From NCBI RefSeq assembly GCF_030269485.1, contig NZ_BSTL01000014.1, positions 62,001 through 126,000 on the forward strand: a stretch of DNA of 64,000 nucleotides, read 5' to 3'. The stretch's first letter is position 1, and every line of letters begins with the position of its first letter. Both the position numbers and the translations under genes were made by a program. Below, one piece after another: positions 63,574-64,000 of this stretch. A model generated the notes under the pieces. It saw only the letters and a list, made by a program, of their open reading frames with translations. It searched no databases and was not told where the DNA came from. This stretch comes from Actinoplanes sp. NBRC 103695 (GTDB taxonomy: Bacteria > Actinomycetota > Actinomycetes > Mycobacteriales > Micromonosporaceae).

Positions 63574-64000
63574 TCCTCACCCGCATGGCCAAACTCCAGG
63601 TGCTGGTGTTCCTGCTGATCAGCGCCATCGGCATCAGCTACGTCGGGCTCACCTACGTCGGCATCGGGCGTCGCGACTACGTGGTGCACCTGGACTTCGC
63701 CCGGGGCGGCGGCCTGTTCGTCAACGCGCCGGTCACCTACCGCGGGGTGCCGGTCGGCCGGGTCGAGGCCGTGCGGTTGACGGCCGCCGGCGTACGCGCG
63801 GATCTGAGCGTGGAGCAGGACGTCCGGGTGCCGGCCGACCTGCGCGCGGTGGTCGGGCTGCGGTCGGCCGTCGGCGAGCAGTACGTGGACCTGCGGCCGG
63901 CGCGGGACGGCGGGCCGTACCTCAGCGACGGCTCGGTGATCCCCGCCTCCCGGACCGGAACGCCGCTGCCGGTGGAGATGCTGCTGACCAACCTGGACGA
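63570..64000 (+). CDS. Mce protein F (5' part, cut by window edge)
   Basis: The first 143 residues are visible. They hold an anchor helix (LQVLVFLLISAIGISYVGLT, about 9-28) and the MCE domain (YVVHLDFARGGGLFVNAPVTYRGVPVGRV to VGEQYVDLRPA). The ATG overlaps the mceE stop. As the sixth Mce protein it completes the A-F set; the gene continues beyond base 64000. Confidence 0.92.
   Translation, partial: MILTRMAKLQVLVFLLISAIGISYVGLTYVGIGRRDYVVHLDFARGGGLFVNAPVTYRGVPVGRVEAVRLTAAGVRADLSVEQDVRVPADLRAVVGLRSAVGEQYVDLRPARDGGPYLSDGSVIPASRTGTPLPVEMLLTNLD

Overview
The window is very GC-rich actinomycete chromosome. It uses GTG and TTG starts, four-base start/stop overlaps (ATGA, GTGA) and actinobacterial -10 boxes of the form TANNNT. 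A SARP regulator, an AA10 LPMO, a complete mce operon, a LamG-decorated RHS toxin and a small NRPS cluster together suggest a filamentous soil actinomycete, most likely of the Micromonosporaceae (Actinoplanes-like). The family assignment is inference; no rRNA, tRNA or CRISPR was seen.

Layout. 1-5.3 kb: a truncated amino-acid ABC permease, a GntR/UTRA regulator, an isolated trpBA pair and a divergent GH1 beta-glucosidase sharing a promoter region with two GTTCTAGAAC palindromes. 5.7-14.9 kb: a minus-strand run of response regulator, histidine kinase, patatin, zinc alcohol dehydrogenase, secreted penicillin-acylase-family protein with a discoidin domain, and secreted heparinase II/III-like lyase. 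15-17 kb: asnB. 17.1-26.35 kb: a 2,990-residue RHS polymorphic toxin with three LamG domains and a C-terminal HYD1-type ADP-ribosyltransferase, followed by an overlapping DUF6881-like immunity gene. 26.4-32 kb: a TPR-GGDEF diguanylate cyclase, then (minus strand) a two-component system, a copper-dependent LPMO and a translationally coupled DUF305 lipoprotein. 32-38.5 kb: VOC protein and WYL regulator around an inverted-repeat operator, a frameshifted GH27-like gene, a P450-ferredoxin pair, an MDR oxidoreductase and a MarR regulator around three palindromes. 38.5-41.5 kb: a membrane GGDEF-EAL protein and a GrpB-family protein.

42-54.7 kb looks like a small biosynthetic cluster: ABC exporter, sulfotransferase, MbtH-like protein, a dimodular NRPS (A-PCP-C-A-PCP-degenerate PCP-TE with a Cys nucleophile), a metallophosphoesterase and an AfsR/SARP regulator whose promoter carries SARP-type 11-bp repeats. 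The proposed product is a sulfated dipeptide-type compound, possibly containing tyrosine. 55.5-64 kb is an mce lipid-import operon (mceG, two YrbE permeases, Mce A to F) running off the window end.

A recurring oddity is the density of locus-specific tandem repeats (14 to 50 bp units). They lie in nearly every long intergenic gap and inside three genes. At the 3' ends of trpA and the sulfotransferase gene, each repeat unit carries a stop codon.
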